Assembly (NCBI RefSeq): GCF_019396385.1
Contig: NZ_JAHKRN010000016.1
Location: 1 to 64,000, forward strand
Reading direction: 5' to 3'
DNA: 64,000 nt
Origin: Nonomuraea harbinensis
GTDB lineage: Bacteria > Actinomycetota > Actinomycetes > Streptosporangiales > Streptosporangiaceae
The notes below the pieces were generated by a model. It was not told the DNA's origin. It made no database searches and saw only the letters and a program-made list of their open reading frames with translations. The stretch's first letter is position 1. The number at the start of each line of letters is the position of its first letter. The position numbers and the translations under genes were made by a program. Positions 1-7,345 of the stretch are shown here, in pieces.

Positions 1-121
1 ACCGGGGGCGGTGGTGTCATACAGGCCGTCGAGCGGCGACCGAACCAGACCGTCACCCCGGCTCCCGCCGAGTCCCTTCACCAAGCACCGTAGTGGTGCC
101 TGCGAGAAAGAGGGTGCCCTA

Positions 122-1513
122 GTGACCCCCACCGGCGTCACCCCGCAACGGACGCTGTCGATCGTGCCGATCGACACCCCGAGCCTGGGTGACCGCAGCT
201 ACCTGGTGCACGACGGATCGGTGGCGTTCGTGGTGGACCCGCAGCGCGACATCGACCGGGTGCTGGAGGTGCTGGACCGCGAGGGCCTGTCGCTGACGCA
301 CGTGTTCGAGACCCACGTCCACAACGACTACGTCACCGGCGGGCTCGCGCTGGCCAGGGAGACCGGCGCGGCGTACCTGCTCAACGGCAGCGACGAGGTC
401 GCCTTCGAACGGGAGCCGCTCCACGACGGGCAGTCGCTCGGGATCGGGGACCGGATCCGGGTGGAGGTCGTGGCCACGCCGGGGCACACCTTCAACCACC
501 TCTCCTACGCGCTGCACGACCGGCACTCGGGACAGGGGCTGGCGGTCTTCTCCGGAGGGTCGCTGCTCTACGGCTCGACCGGGCGGCCGGACCTGCTGGG
601 CGAGGAGCACACCGACCGGCTGGCCCGGTTGCAGCACGGCTCGGCGCGGCGGCTGCGCGAGCTGCTGCCGGACGACGCGCTGCTCTACCCGACCCACGGG
701 TTCGGCTCGTTCTGCTCGGCCACGCAGTCCGACGCCGCGGAGTCCACCATCGGCATGGAGCGTTCCACCAACCCTGTGCTGCTGCACGACGAGGACACCT
801 ACGTCCGGCAGCTGCTGGAAGGGCTGGGCGACTGGCCGGCGTACTACGTCCACATGGCGTCGCTGAACAGCGCCGGTCCTGAGCGGCCCGATCTGACGTT
901 CCCGCGCGAGGCGACGCCGGAGGAGATCCGGCGCCGCGTCGACGCCGGCGAGTGGGTGGTCGACCTGCGGAACAGGACGGCCTTCGCGGCCGGCCACGTG
1001 CCGGGCAGCTTCAACTTCGGGCTGGACGGCTCGTTCGCGACCAACCTGGGCTGGTTGTTCGACTGGGGAACCCCGATCACCCTGCTGGGCGAGCTGCCCG
1101 AGCACGTCTCACAGGCGCAGCGCGAGCTGGCACGGATCGGCATCGACCGTCCGGCGGCCGCGGCCACCGGAGGCCCCGGGCAGTGGAGCGACCGGGAGCC
1201 GGCCACCTTCGGCCAGGCCGACTTCCGCCGCCTCGCCGAGGTGCTGCGGGAGCGGCCGGTCGTGGTCCTGGACGTACGGCGGACCGACGAGTTCGAGGCC
1301 GGGCACATCGAGGGCGCGGTGAACGCGCCGCTGCACGAGCTGCGGTCATCGGAGCTGCCCGGCGGGGAGCTGTGGATCCACTGCCAGAGCGGCTACCGCG
1401 CCTCGGTGGCGGCGTCGCTGCTGGCCGCGGCGGGCCGGGACGTGGTGGCGGTCGACGACCACTTCGGTGAGGCGGCGGGCGCCGGCCTCACGGTGACGAG
1501 CGGAGGGGCATGA
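122..1513 (+). CDS. MBL-fold persulfide dioxygenase-like hydrolase fused to two rhodanese domains
   Basis: A 463-residue protein. The N-terminal metallo-beta-lactamase domain has the metal motif THVHND (His65, His67, Asp69) and a further His at about 122 (GHTFNH), the pattern of ETHE1/persulfide dioxygenases. Two rhodanese domains follow. The first (about 265-340) has no catalytic Cys; the second ends in the active loop CQSGYR (Cys421). The family oxidises glutathione- or thiol-bound persulfide to sulfite, and the rhodanese moves sulfane sulfur. I chose GTG 122 because AGAGGG lies just upstream and homology starts soon after; an in-frame ATG at 11 lacks this. The stop overlaps the next gene by 4 bases (ATGA), so the two are co-translated. 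Inferred role: cytoplasmic sulfide/persulfide detoxification. Confidence 0.88.
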   Translation: MTPTGVTPQRTLSIVPIDTPSLGDRSYLVHDGSVAFVVDPQRDIDRVLEVLDREGLSLTHVFETHVHNDYVTGGLALARETGAAYLLNGSDEVAFEREPLHDGQSLGIGDRIRVEVVATPGHTFNHLSYALHDRHSGQGLAVFSGGSLLYGSTGRPDLLGEEHTDRLARLQHGSARRLRELLPDDALLYPTHGFGSFCSATQSDAAESTIGMERSTNPVLLHDEDTYVRQLLEGLGDWPAYYVHMASLNSAGPERPDLTFPREATPEEIRRRVDAGEWVVDLRNRTAFAAGHVPGSFNFGLDGSFATNLGWLFDWGTPITLLGELPEHVSQAQRELARIGIDRPAAAATGGPGQWSDREPATFGQADFRRLAEVLRERPVVVLDVRRTDEFEAGHIEGAVNAPLHELRSSELPGGELWIHCQSGYRASVAASLLAAAGRDVVAVDDHFGEAAGAGLTVTSGGA

Positions 1514-2361
1514 CCCTCGCCGTCGTGCTGGCGCTCTCGTTACTGGTCGGCGTCGCGCTCGGCGCTCTGGGGGGTGGTGGCTCGATCCTGACGGTGCCGA
1601 TCCTGGTCTACGCCGCGGGGCTGGAGCCGAAGCAGGCGATCGCCACCTCCCTGCTGGTCGTGGCCGCGACCTCGGTCGCCGGGGCGGTCACCCACGCCCG
1701 TGCGGGCCGGATCCGGTGGCGCACGGGGTTGCTCTTCGGCGCCGGCGGGATGGCCGGCGCCTTCGGCGGCGGCATACTCGGCGGCTACGTGCCCGGGCGG
1801 CTCCTGCTGATCGGCTTCGCGCTGATGATGGTCGCCACCTCCGTCGCGATGCTCCGCGCCCGGCGCACGGACCCGGCACACGCCCGCGGCGACGTGGCCG
1901 TGGTCCGCGCCCTGATCGACGGCGTGGTGGTCGGCCTGGTGACCGGACTGGTCGGCGCCGGGGGAGGGTTCCTCGTCGTCCCCGCCCTCGCGCTGCTCGG
2001 CGGGCTGCCGATGGCCGCCGCGGTCGGCACCTCGCTGATCGTGATCGCGATGAAGTCCTTCGCCGGCCTCGCCGGCTACCTGACCAGCGTCTCCATCGCC
2101 TGGGACCTCGCCATCGGCGTCACCGCGGCCGCCATCCTCGGCAGCGTGCTCGGCGGCTGGCTCGCCGGACGGATCCCCGAAGCCCGGCTGCGGAGCGTCT
2201 TCGGCTGGTTCGTGCTGGTGATGGGGGCCTTTGTGCTGCTGGAGCAGGCGGCGCCGCCCGGCGGGCTGCTCCCTGGCATGGTGATACTGGCCGCGGTGGG
2301 ACTCGTGGCCGGTGCGTGGCGCGTGTGGACGGTGCGTGCCCGCAGCACGTCGGTGTCATAG
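1510..2361 (+). CDS. TauE/SafE family sulfite/anion exporter
   Basis: A 283-residue polytopic membrane protein with about eight hydrophobic helices and the two internal glycine-rich repeats of TauE/SafE (GALGGGGSILTVPIL near residue 17; GLVGAGGGFLVVPALALLGG near 143), each followed by a short ATS/GTSL motif. Members export sulfite, sulfoacetate or related anions. The start codon lies inside the stop region of the persulfide dioxygenase-rhodanese gene (ATGA overlap), so this protein probably exports the sulfite that gene produces. The substrate is inferred from the operon. Confidence 0.88.
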   Translation: MTLAVVLALSLLVGVALGALGGGGSILTVPILVYAAGLEPKQAIATSLLVVAATSVAGAVTHARAGRIRWRTGLLFGAGGMAGAFGGGILGGYVPGRLLLIGFALMMVATSVAMLRARRTDPAHARGDVAVVRALIDGVVVGLVTGLVGAGGGFLVVPALALLGGLPMAAAVGTSLIVIAMKSFAGLAGYLTSVSIAWDLAIGVTAAAILGSVLGGWLAGRIPEARLRSVFGWFVLVMGAFVLLEQAAPPGGLLPGMVILAAVGLVAGAWRVWTVRARSTSVS

Positions 2362-2372
2362 GTGGAGTTGCG

Positions 2373-3002
2373 ATGGCTGTGATCTATCTCGTCAGGCACG
2401 GGCAGGCGTCGTTCGGCGCGGCGGACTACGACGCCCTGAGCGAGCTCGGCCGTCACCAGGCCCGGCTCGTCGGTCAGGAGCTCTTGGGCCGGGCGCGCGA
2501 GCCGCTGCTCGTTTCCGGGACGCTGCGGCGGCAGAAGGACACCGCCGCGCTGCTCGGCCTGCCGGCCGCCGTCCCCGTCGAGGACCCGCGCTGGAACGAG
2601 TACGACCACCTCGGGCTCGTCCGCCGGTACCTGGACGATGGCACCTCGCGGACCACCGGCGACAGCCGCCAGTTCCAGACCCACCTCGACCAGGCACTCA
2701 AGCAGTGGATCGAGCAAGGCCACCCGGGAGGATGGGACACCTTCGCCGGCTCCGCGGTCGAGGCGCTGCACGCCATCCCCGATCGTCTCGCGCCTGGTCA
2801 GGACGCTGTCGTGGTGACCTCCGCCGGCGTCATCGCCGCCACGGCAGGCTCGCTCCTGGAGGTCCCGGCCACCGGCGTCGTCGCACTCAACCGCGTCATG
2901 GTGAACGCGTCCATCACAGCCGTGCTGGCGGGCTCCTCAGGGCTGAGCCTGCTGTCGTACAACGAGCACGCGCACCTGGGGGCATCGCGGACCTACCGCT
3001 GA
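2373..3002 (+). CDS. Histidine phosphatase family protein
   Basis: A 209-residue cytosolic protein opening with IYLVRHGQASFG, the RHG phosphate-binding motif of the phosphoglycerate-mutase/acid-phosphatase superfamily; the His of RHG is the phospho-acceptor. A glutamate in WNEYDHLG fits the general acid of the branch common in actinobacteria. The usual second SHGG motif is replaced by TSAGVI, as in that branch. Start ATG 2373 follows GGTGGAG and lies 11 bases after the exporter stop, so it may be the third gene of the operon. The substrate is unknown. Confidence 0.85.
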   Translation: MAVIYLVRHGQASFGAADYDALSELGRHQARLVGQELLGRAREPLLVSGTLRRQKDTAALLGLPAAVPVEDPRWNEYDHLGLVRRYLDDGTSRTTGDSRQFQTHLDQALKQWIEQGHPGGWDTFAGSAVEALHAIPDRLAPGQDAVVVTSAGVIAATAGSLLEVPATGVVALNRVMVNASITAVLAGSSGLSLLSYNEHAHLGASRTYR

Positions 3003-3156
3003 GCCGTCCCGCCTCCCGCACCTCCGCCACGTGCGCCGGACGCTCATCCAACCACCGCAGCAGCATGTCACCCGACCCGTCGCCCTCGTGGCCAAGGACG
3101 CTCTCGTACAGGGAACGCCAGTGATGACCCGAGTGGACATCGTCGTTCATGTCCAC
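2914..3156 (-). CDS. Possible small or truncated protein of unknown function
   Basis: An 80-codon minus-strand frame. Its first ~50 residues (HHWRSLYESVLGHEGD, then LLRWLDERPAHVAEVREAG) read like a real soluble protein and use GC-ending codons. The last ~28 codons lie antisense inside the end of the histidine phosphatase gene and do not look protein-like. It may be a small gene or the head of a broken one. I recognise no family. Confidence 0.3.
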   Translation of the reverse strand: MDMNDDVHSGHHWRSLYESVLGHEGDGSGDMLLRWLDERPAHVAEVREAGRLSGRSAMPPGARARCTTAGSALRSPPARL

Positions 3157-3611
3157 AGATTCGCGTACAGCGGCTTTTCCGGCATTGGATTTTTGACCTT
3201 GAGCTGAGCTGTTGTACAGGACGGTCGGTGGACCTTCAGCGCCTGTTCAGTCCGGGCAGCACCGGTGCCCCGTGCCGGTGCTCGCCCCCCTTCGACGGCG
3301 AACATTCAGGCGGGCACCCGGATCGTGCCGCGGCTGGTCTCCAGCGGGATGTCGGCCCCGGTGGCTACTCTCCAGCGCATGGCGGTCCCCGAGGTCATCC
3401 CCATCCTCTACGTCCCCGACCACCACACCGGCACGGTCGGTCATTGGGAGGGCGGCCACGGTCTCGTCATCGAGACCTTCGAAGGCGTGGAGAACTTGCT
3501 TGTTCGTGATCGAACGGTGACGAATTCCGGATCTTGACCTCACCTTCGCTTCTCTGGCTTGATCGTGACGTCCTCATTCGTCCTCGGCTCTTAGCTTGGA
3601 GTGAAGTACAC
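3003..3611. other. 609-base gap with fragments only
   Basis: No intact gene is convincing here. The left part holds the start of a possible minus-strand small gene; 3379-3537 holds a short plus-strand fragment. Base composition drops towards the right, where the lower-GC beta-propeller gene starts. I saw no tRNA, transposase remnant or clear terminal inverted repeat. Confidence 0.5.
3379..3537 (+). pseudogene. Short N-terminal gene fragment
   Basis: A 52-codon frame starting at ATG 3379. It reads plausibly at first (AVPEVIPILYVPDHHTG, then GHWEGGHGLVIETFEGVENL) but stops abruptly just as the sequence turns less GC-rich. It looks like the beginning of a gene cut off by the junction with the following segment. 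No ribosome-binding site is visible. No family is recognised, and chance coding cannot be excluded. Confidence 0.25.
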
Positions 3612-5294
3612 GTGCGCTCCGCACTCGCGAAATGGTTGGACATCGTCCGGCCCATCCACCGATTAGTCGCCATCCTCGGCACCATGATCATGACGGTCGC
3701 CCTCGTTGTCGTGGCGCCTGCGGCTTCGGCCGCCGACTCGATAACAGACCTCGGTGTGTCCGTCGACCTCTCTTCGCACAGTGATGTGGCAGCGGGCGGA
3801 GGAAAGGTCTTCGTGTCCGCCGGGGATCGCATCGTGGTCACGGACGCCGATGGTGTGCTGGTCGGTGCCATCACCGATCTCGTGGATGTGGCAGGCCTCG
3901 CTGCGGCACCGGATGGCATGCATGTGTACGCGGCATTGCATGACTCTCATGAAGTCATCGAGATCGACAGCGCCACCCTCGCAATCATCCGGCGAATCGA
4001 CTTTGCGGCGTACCCCTGCCCTACCCGCCTGGTGATGTCTGACGGGTTGCTGTGGGCAGCTTATGGGTGCGAACGGGACACCGGCGGTCTAGCCCGGCTC
4101 GATGTGTCGGCCTCGGCCTCGCAACCGATCCCGGTCGTGACCAGACAGCCTGCCGCGCCTCTCTTCGATGTCGCGGGGAACACGTTGGTGCTCGCTGAAC
4201 CTCGAGAGGTTCTGACGGACATCCTGGTGTACGACGTGAGCGCCAGTTCTTTCGCACTCCGCGGTGAGATCGACCATGAGTCCCACGGTCGGCACGACCT
4301 GCGAGACCTCGTCGTCACACCAGACGGTTCGGCGGCCGTGCTGGCGTTCTCAAGTGGATACGAGACCTGGGACACGACGAGCCTTACCAAGATCCAAGAG
4401 TACGGTCGCAGTTCATCGGCACTGGAGCAGGCGGTAGGCGTAGCGGTCAGCTCGGATGGCGCCCACATCGCGGGCGGGTGGTGGTCGGACGATCGAGGCA
4501 TCGAGCTCTACGACGCGGCCACCGGGGCGACCACGTACGCGAAGATGGTCCCCAGCGGGTGGCCGACTCCCAAGGTCCTCGGCGGAAGTCTCACCATCGT
4601 CGGTGACGACGTCTTCGCCGTACTGTGGACCTCCGGCACCGCCAACACGATTCGCCTGTGGCGGCTGGAAGACGTCACCCTGCTGCCCTCGACCATGACG
4701 CTGACGGGTCCGGAAGAGGCGACGGCGCTGGAGCCGTTGTCCCTGGCCGGTCGGGTCACCATGCCCGAAGGCGTGACCGCGGGGAGGCAACAGCTCGAAG
4801 TGACCCGCCGGCTGCCGGATGGGACCAGCGAGACACTCCGCAGCGCGCGAACAGCAGCAGACGGTACGTTCACCATCACCGACACCCCGCCAGTCGCCGG
4901 GACTGTCGGCTACGACGTGACCTGGGGCGGCTCAGCCGACGTTCGGGGCAGCACGGCATCAGTGTCCGTCCAGGTCGTCCATCAGTCCGCGTCGATTAGC
5001 CTGAAGGGTCCTGTGGACTGGGTCATCGGGAAGCGACTCCCCATCGCGGGCAAGTTGAAGTTCGGTGACAAGGCGCCCACCACACGACCGTCGCTGACGG
5101 TGATACGTGCGAGTCCGGACGGGGTGAGCACGGAACTCGGTACGGTTCGTGTCTCCAAGGGCGGGTCGTTCCGATTCCGCGATCGCCCCGATCAAGAGGG
5201 CATCTACATTTACAACTTCATCTGGTCGGGTGACGACGCCACCAGTTCGGCGCTGAACGCCCAGTTCGTCACCGTACGGAGCGGGGACAGCTAG
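3612..5294 (+). CDS. Secreted beta-propeller protein with C-terminal Ig-like domains
   Basis: About 560 residues from GTG 3612 (GGAG about 10 bases upstream; an in-frame ATG lies further up at 3534). A hydrophobic segment ending APAASA-AD is a signal peptide with a typical AxA cleavage site. The mature part begins with repeated strand motifs of a WD40/YVTN-like propeller (GKVFVSAGDRIVVTDADG; VVTPDGSAAVLAFSSG; AVSSDGAHIAGGWWS). From about residue 355 come two Ig/CNA-B-like modules (MTLTGPEEATALEPLSLAG; ISLKGPVDWVIGKRLPIAGK). Such proteins act outside the cell in adhesion or wall processes; no catalytic motif is visible. Codon use is noticeably less GC-rich than the neighbours, suggesting acquisition. 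A strong hairpin follows the stop. Confidence 0.75.
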   Translation: MRSALAKWLDIVRPIHRLVAILGTMIMTVALVVVAPAASAADSITDLGVSVDLSSHSDVAAGGGKVFVSAGDRIVVTDADGVLVGAITDLVDVAGLAAAPDGMHVYAALHDSHEVIEIDSATLAIIRRIDFAAYPCPTRLVMSDGLLWAAYGCERDTGGLARLDVSASASQPIPVVTRQPAAPLFDVAGNTLVLAEPREVLTDILVYDVSASSFALRGEIDHESHGRHDLRDLVVTPDGSAAVLAFSSGYETWDTTSLTKIQEYGRSSSALEQAVGVAVSSDGAHIAGGWWSDDRGIELYDAATGATTYAKMVPSGWPTPKVLGGSLTIVGDDVFAVLWTSGTANTIRLWRLEDVTLLPSTMTLTGPEEATALEPLSLAGRVTMPEGVTAGRQQLEVTRRLPDGTSETLRSARTAADGTFTITDTPPVAGTVGYDVTWGGSADVRGSTASVSVQVVHQSASISLKGPVDWVIGKRLPIAGKLKFGDKAPTTRPSLTVIRASPDGVSTELGTVRVSKGGSFRFRDRPDQEGIYIYNFIWSGDDATSSALNAQFVTVRSGDS

Positions 5295-5304
5295 CCACGC
5301 AGAA

Positions 5305-5335
5305 GAGCGCCGCATCCTCAGAGGCTGCGGCGCTC
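5305..5335. terminator. Intrinsic terminator-like hairpin
   Basis: A perfect 10-base inverted repeat, GAGCGCCGCA (5305-5314) and TGCGGCGCTC (5326-5335), with an 11-base loop in which CCTC and GAGG can also pair. It lies 11 bases after the beta-propeller stop and between convergent genes, so it can end transcription from both sides. There is no U-tract, as is common in actinomycetes. Confidence 0.7.
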
Positions 5336-5449
5336 AGCACTGCCGCAGGAAGCGGCCCATGGCTCATCGGGCCGGGGATGCCGTTGTCCATCTCAGCCAC
5401 GTTGGCGCTCGGTCGCGATGCCGGGTCCTGGAACGCGGGGCACTTGAGC

Positions 5450-5815
5450 TCAGTCTCCACCACCCGCTCTGACGCCCCGATCTCCCGGAGTCGATCGAGA
5501 TAGGAGACGACCTGCGGCGGTGAGTTGCGCGATCTGCTTGCGGCCGGCCTCAAGCAGATCGATCTTTTCGCGCAGGTGGCTGTCGAACCGAGCAGGAGCC
5601 AGTGCGGCCAGGTCGTGACCGGGGCGTCGCCACGCGACCAGAACGTCAGGGCGAAGGTGGTGAGCCCGGCGCCCCGCCGACGCGAAGCCCTGGTGCGTCC
5701 AGTCGAACATCTTGCCGAGCCATGAACCTGTCGCCCAGGCGATCGTCAACGCGGCGGCGAGGACGAGGAACACGCCGACCGTCCCGCGGCCGTCGTTGGC
5801 AGGCGTGTCGCTCAT
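5450..5815 (-). CDS. Small membrane protein, probably frameshifted
   Basis: From ATG 5815 (MSDTPANDGRG) the frame has one membrane helix (VGVFLVLAAALTIAWATGSW) and a soluble tail with LREKIDLLEAGRKQIAQL. After about 5520 this frame loses GC-ending codons and stops at 5450. The next frame takes over with coding-like codons (PQVVSYLDRLREIGASERVV) and runs to about 5269, through the terminator hairpin. The simplest reading is a one-base indel near 5520, either true decay or a sequence error. Function unknown. Confidence 0.5.
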   Translation of the reverse strand: MSDTPANDGRGTVGVFLVLAAALTIAWATGSWLGKMFDWTHQGFASAGRRAHHLRPDVLVAWRRPGHDLAALAPARFDSHLREKIDLLEAGRKQIAQLTAAGRLLSRSTPGDRGVRAGGGD

Positions 5816-5927
5816 GTCCGGTGCCGCTCCTCGCCGGCGGTCTCCACGCTGACCGGCCTGCAAGGAATGCAGGTCGGGGTGGCCGCCGTTCGATCACTGT
5901 ACGGGCAGGAAAAGGCCATCCAGCCGG

Positions 5928-6680
5928 TCAGTGGTGGCCTTGGCGGCCGAGGGTGTCCACGGGGGTGGCGCCGGGGCGGGTCCACTGTGGTGCGGGGCGG
6001 CTGGTGGGGCCCCAGGTGGCGTTGCCGTCCGCGTCCGAGCGCCAGTACCAGCAGGCGTGGCGTCCCTCGGGCCAGCCCTCCGGCTTGTCCTCCCACGCCT
6101 CGCCGCGGCCGTAAGGCGTCATGTCGAGCAGGCCGAAGGACCCGTCGGCGGATTCGATGCCACGACCCGTCGTGGTGTAGGTGAGGAACACGCGGTCGCC
6201 GTCGCGCAGGTAGCAGGTGATGTGCCCCATTTCTCCACCCACCGGCTCGTCCACGTCGCGCACCGAGTACCAGGGCTGGGTGTAGCCCATGAAGTCGACG
6301 AAGGGGGCCACCTCGTCCCAGACGCCCGTGGTCAGGATGGCGAACGAGACGCCGCGGGCGTTGAGGTAGACGGCGTCCTTCAGGTGCCAGGCCGTGACGG
6401 TGCAGCCTTCGCACTGCCCCTGGTGCGGCGCGCCGTCGTGCCACATGTGCTTGTAGACCACGAGCTCGTCGCGGCCCTGGAACAGGTCCAGGAACGGGAC
6501 CGGGCCGTCGGCTCCGACGACCTCGACCGTACCGTCGAACTCCACCATCGGCAGCCGGCGGCGGGCGGCGGCGATGGCGTCGCCCTCGTGGGTGTGGGCC
6601 TTCTCGCGGACCAGGAGCTTGTCACGGGCGGCCTGCCAGGTGGCGAGGTCGACGACGGGCGGGCGGCCGGGCAGTGTCAT
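5928..6680 (-). CDS. DUF899 thioredoxin-like family protein
   Basis: A 250-residue cytosolic protein with the DUF899 signatures: WQAARDKLLVREKAHTHEGD at the N terminus, LPMVEF, LFQGRDELVVYKHMW, and a C-terminal LLDMTPYGRGEAWEDKPEGW. The thioredoxin-like fold carries the pair QCEGCTVTAW in the usual redox position. GGAGGA sits four bases before ATG 6680. The length fits the family. The biochemical role is not established; a peroxiredoxin-like or dithiol activity is only suggested by the fold. Confidence 0.85.
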   Translation of the reverse strand: MTLPGRPPVVDLATWQAARDKLLVREKAHTHEGDAIAAARRRLPMVEFDGTVEVVGADGPVPFLDLFQGRDELVVYKHMWHDGAPHQGQCEGCTVTAWHLKDAVYLNARGVSFAILTTGVWDEVAPFVDFMGYTQPWYSVRDVDEPVGGEMGHITCYLRDGDRVFLTYTTTGRGIESADGSFGLLDMTPYGRGEAWEDKPEGWPEGRHACWYWRSDADGNATWGPTSRPAPQWTRPGATPVDTLGRQGHH

Positions 6681-6790
6681 GGTGTCCTCCGTGGTCCTCG
6701 TGACGGGCGGCGTCGTACGACGCCATGGCGGTCATGAGAACAGACCCGCGACCCGGCCGGAACTCGTCGCGGCCGGGGCTTGGAAAGGTT

Positions 6791-7162
6791 TTATGAGTGG
6801 GTGGCGCGGATCTCCGTCACCGTGAACGCGTCGACGATGTGCCGGTTCTGCACCAGGAAGCCCACGACGCCCGCCACCGCCTCCGCGGCCAAGGTGGCTC
6901 TCACCTGCGCGGTCAGGAGGTAGACGAGGGGGGTCGACGGCTGGGTGAGGGTGAGGGCGCGGTCGTGGCGGTGCACGTCCTGCAGTGCCCTGATCGGGAT
7001 CGGCCGCTCGGTGGTGAACCAGGCCGCGACCTCCCACAGCGGCAGGGCCGGGTCGGCGTCGGCCGAGGCGTGGTAGCAGGTGACGCAGCCGTGCCCGGCG
7101 TGCCGGTCGTGCGGGCAGGTCCACTGGGCGACGTCGGCCCGGCTCTGGTCACGAGTGCTCAG
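6791..7162 (-). CDS. Small Cys/His-rich protein without a normal start codon
   Basis: A coding-like frame of about 123 codons ending at 6791. It contains a putative metal-binding knot (WTCPHDRHAGHGCVTCYH) and then WEVAAWFTTERPIPIRALQD and LVYLLTAQVRATLAAEA. The whole open stretch between the upstream stop (about 7280) and the Cys motif has no ATG, GTG or TTG in frame; the best candidate is CTG 7162. An internal ATG at 6976 would discard the Cys motif. Either a non-standard start is used or the start was lost by mutation. No family recognised. Confidence 0.5.
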   Translation of the reverse strand: MSTRDQSRADVAQWTCPHDRHAGHGCVTCYHASADADPALPLWEVAAWFTTERPIPIRALQDVHRHDRALTLTQPSTPLVYLLTAQVRATLAAEAVAGVVGFLVQNRHIVDAFTVTEIRATHS

Positions 7163-7345
7163 GATCGCCGCTTCTGTGACGCGGCGGCGCGCCGGCCTCG
7201 GCCGGTCCTCCCACGGAGAGAAAGCGTCGCTGCCGATGATGGCATCCCTTCGGTCAGATGCGTCGAAACCTGGTCAAACTACCCGGTCGGCACCCGCCCA
7301 AGCAGCGGGACACGATCTCGGACTGGGGAAGATACGTTCTGACCT

